The notes under the pieces are model-generated. The model was not told where the DNA came from. It searched no databases and saw only the letters and a program-made list of their open reading frames with translations. The position numbers and the translations under genes were made by a program. A DNA stretch of 64,000 bases from Paramecium tetraurelia (Eukaryota; Ciliophora; Oligohymenophorea; Peniculida; Parameciidae): contig NW_001799647.1 in assembly GCF_000165425.1 (NCBI RefSeq), forward strand, positions 266,323-330,322, given 5' to 3'. Shown here in pieces: positions 62,965 through 64,000 of this stretch. Position 1 is the first letter of the stretch. The number at the start of each line of letters is the position of its first letter.

Positions 62965-63828
62965 ATTTATATTTTAATATCATTTAATGTATATGATGTA
63001 TTTACTATCATATCATCAGAAAGTAGAGTCGTTTTTAATCTTACAAATCGATATATACTGAATCTTGAGTAGTTTATTTCTAAGTATTAATAAATAAAAA
63101 TCTTATTTCATGCACATAAAGCTATTTATAAATTAATAATATAACAATTTGATTAATACATATTATAAAAATATTGCGATGTTATAGTTAATAAAGTAAA
63201 TTTAAATTCTTAGTAAGGTTGAGAAACAGTTGATTAATCTAAATATTTGAGTTAAAAGCATGCATAAGTTCAAAGAATTGTAGTGCAATGTAAATTATTT
63301 TTATCTTTATTATTCCATTTAATATTAATATAATTTTCCATATCATATTTCAACTTTGAATATTATATAAACCTAGAGATTTTGAACGAAATAGAAACAA
63401 CATCGATTTCTAATACACTTACCTTTTTGTATAGCAATAATTCATAAATAAGAACACTCATTAAACCAAGAACAAATGTTTAAATAATTATTTATTTGAT
63501 GATATTATTTTTTTGATAATAATATGAGCAATTTTATTCAATATTCTGATCAATTTACCCAAAATATTGAGGATATTCTTCCGATCTGCATTGTTATTAA
63601 ACGAGTCCTTAATATTTATACATTGTTTTTTCATGAATCCTGCTAACTCTTAGGCCTAGTGAAGAAGAATTAATCCACACTCAGTAAATATGCTCCCCTT
63701 TGAATGTAAGAACAATCATGTGGCATTTACATTTTACTATCTTCAAGTAAAGGAAAACACTCTTGAAGCTTGACTCCGGCTTACCCAATAAAAACATATT
63801 CTTCATTCCCATCCTAATCTTCTTATAA
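62965..63828. other. Noncoding subtelomeric region
   Basis: 864 bp, AT-rich. One 59-codon plus-strand frame (63524-63703, MSNFIQYSDQFTQNIED...) has no other support. The composition becomes less AT-rich in the last ~150 bp before the repeats. No RNA gene or known repeat family is seen. Confidence 0.5.
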
Positions 63829-63990
63829 GGGTTTGCGCTCGGGGTTGGGTTTGGCTTCGGGCTCGGGTCTCGGCTTTGGGTCTGGGTCCGGGTTTGGGTT
63901 CGGGGTCGGGGTTGGGTTCGGGGTTGGGGTTGGCTTTGGGGTTGGGGTTGGGGTTGGGGTTGGGGTTGGGGTTGGGGTTTGGGGTTGGGC
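63829..63990 (+). repeat. Telomeric hexamer array (GGGGTT/GGGTTT with C variants)
   Basis: About 27 hexamer units. The inner half is mixed and degenerate: units such as gggttt, ggcttc, gggctc, gggtct, gggtcc, gggttc and ggcttt, all close to six bases long. The outer part is eight nearly uniform ggggtt units, one with an extra T. The G-rich strand runs 5' to 3' toward the window end, as expected at a right chromosome end. Paramecium telomerase is known to make G4T2 and G3T3 mixtures; C-containing units are not expected from it and may be old drift or read errors. Confidence 0.92.
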
Positions 63991-64000
63991 TCTATAAAGA
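63991..64000. other. Non-telomeric tail after the array
   Basis: The last repeat-like unit is gggctc; then tataaaga ends the window. True telomeric sequence would continue. This may be a read or assembly artefact or the inner edge of further sequence beyond the window. Confidence 0.5.

Noticed and set aside
1-64000. CRISPR arrays, insertion sequences, bacterial operons
   Set aside because: No direct-repeat/spacer arrays or transposase-like frames were seen; code, introns and telomere show a ciliate nuclear genome.

Overview
The window is ciliate macronuclear DNA, almost certainly Paramecium. Three things show this. Reading frames stay open only if TAA and TAG are read as Gln and TGA is the sole stop; for example, the invariant Gln of a Rab GTPase G3 box is written TAG. 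Introns are tiny (mostly 21-29 nt, GT...AG). The right end carries G4T2/G3T3 hexamer repeats of Paramecium telomere type, in the orientation expected for a right-hand chromosome end. All gene models below were read by hand with that code. For most genes I checked that exon length after intron removal is a multiple of three.

Layout. 1-13 kb: the 3' part of an XRN1-like exonuclease, a large two-TM protein, a charged protein, a VPS13-family lipid-transfer protein and a COQ8 atypical kinase, packed with 1-160 bp between genes. 13-22 kb: a CEP164-like WW/coiled-coil protein and a 2,012-residue secreted protein built of ten laminin-G-like repeats. 22-29 kb: a C2H2 protein, a Rab GTPase, a tail-anchored protein with two cytochrome b5 domains, a coiled-coil protein and a CUE-domain protein. 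29-32 kb: a decayed stretch that includes a clearly broken eIF5 copy, then tRNA-Phe. 32-44 kb: an unknown protein, the scavenger decapping enzyme DCPS, a beta-carbonic anhydrase, a ULK-like kinase, a second decayed remnant, an oxysterol-binding protein, an SCP-type phosphatase and a MORN-repeat protein. 44.7-53.4 kb: one giant surface/membrane protein of 2,848 residues. 54-63 kb: a subtelomeric cluster with a small GTPase fused to WD40 repeats, two further WD40 genes that share its C-terminal module, and a 1,031-residue secreted orphan. 63-64 kb: noncoding subtelomere and a telomeric array.

The genes are not an operon set; this is a eukaryotic chromosome end. The best candidates for undescribed biology are the GTPase-WD40 fusion with its WD40 neighbours, the ten-repeat LamG-like secreted protein, and the Rab gene, whose prenylation motif appears only after the last 26-nt intron is removed and which otherwise reads in frame into the next gene. 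Pseudogenes (eIF5 and at least two other remnants) look like gene copies being lost, as is usual after Paramecium whole-genome duplications (inference).
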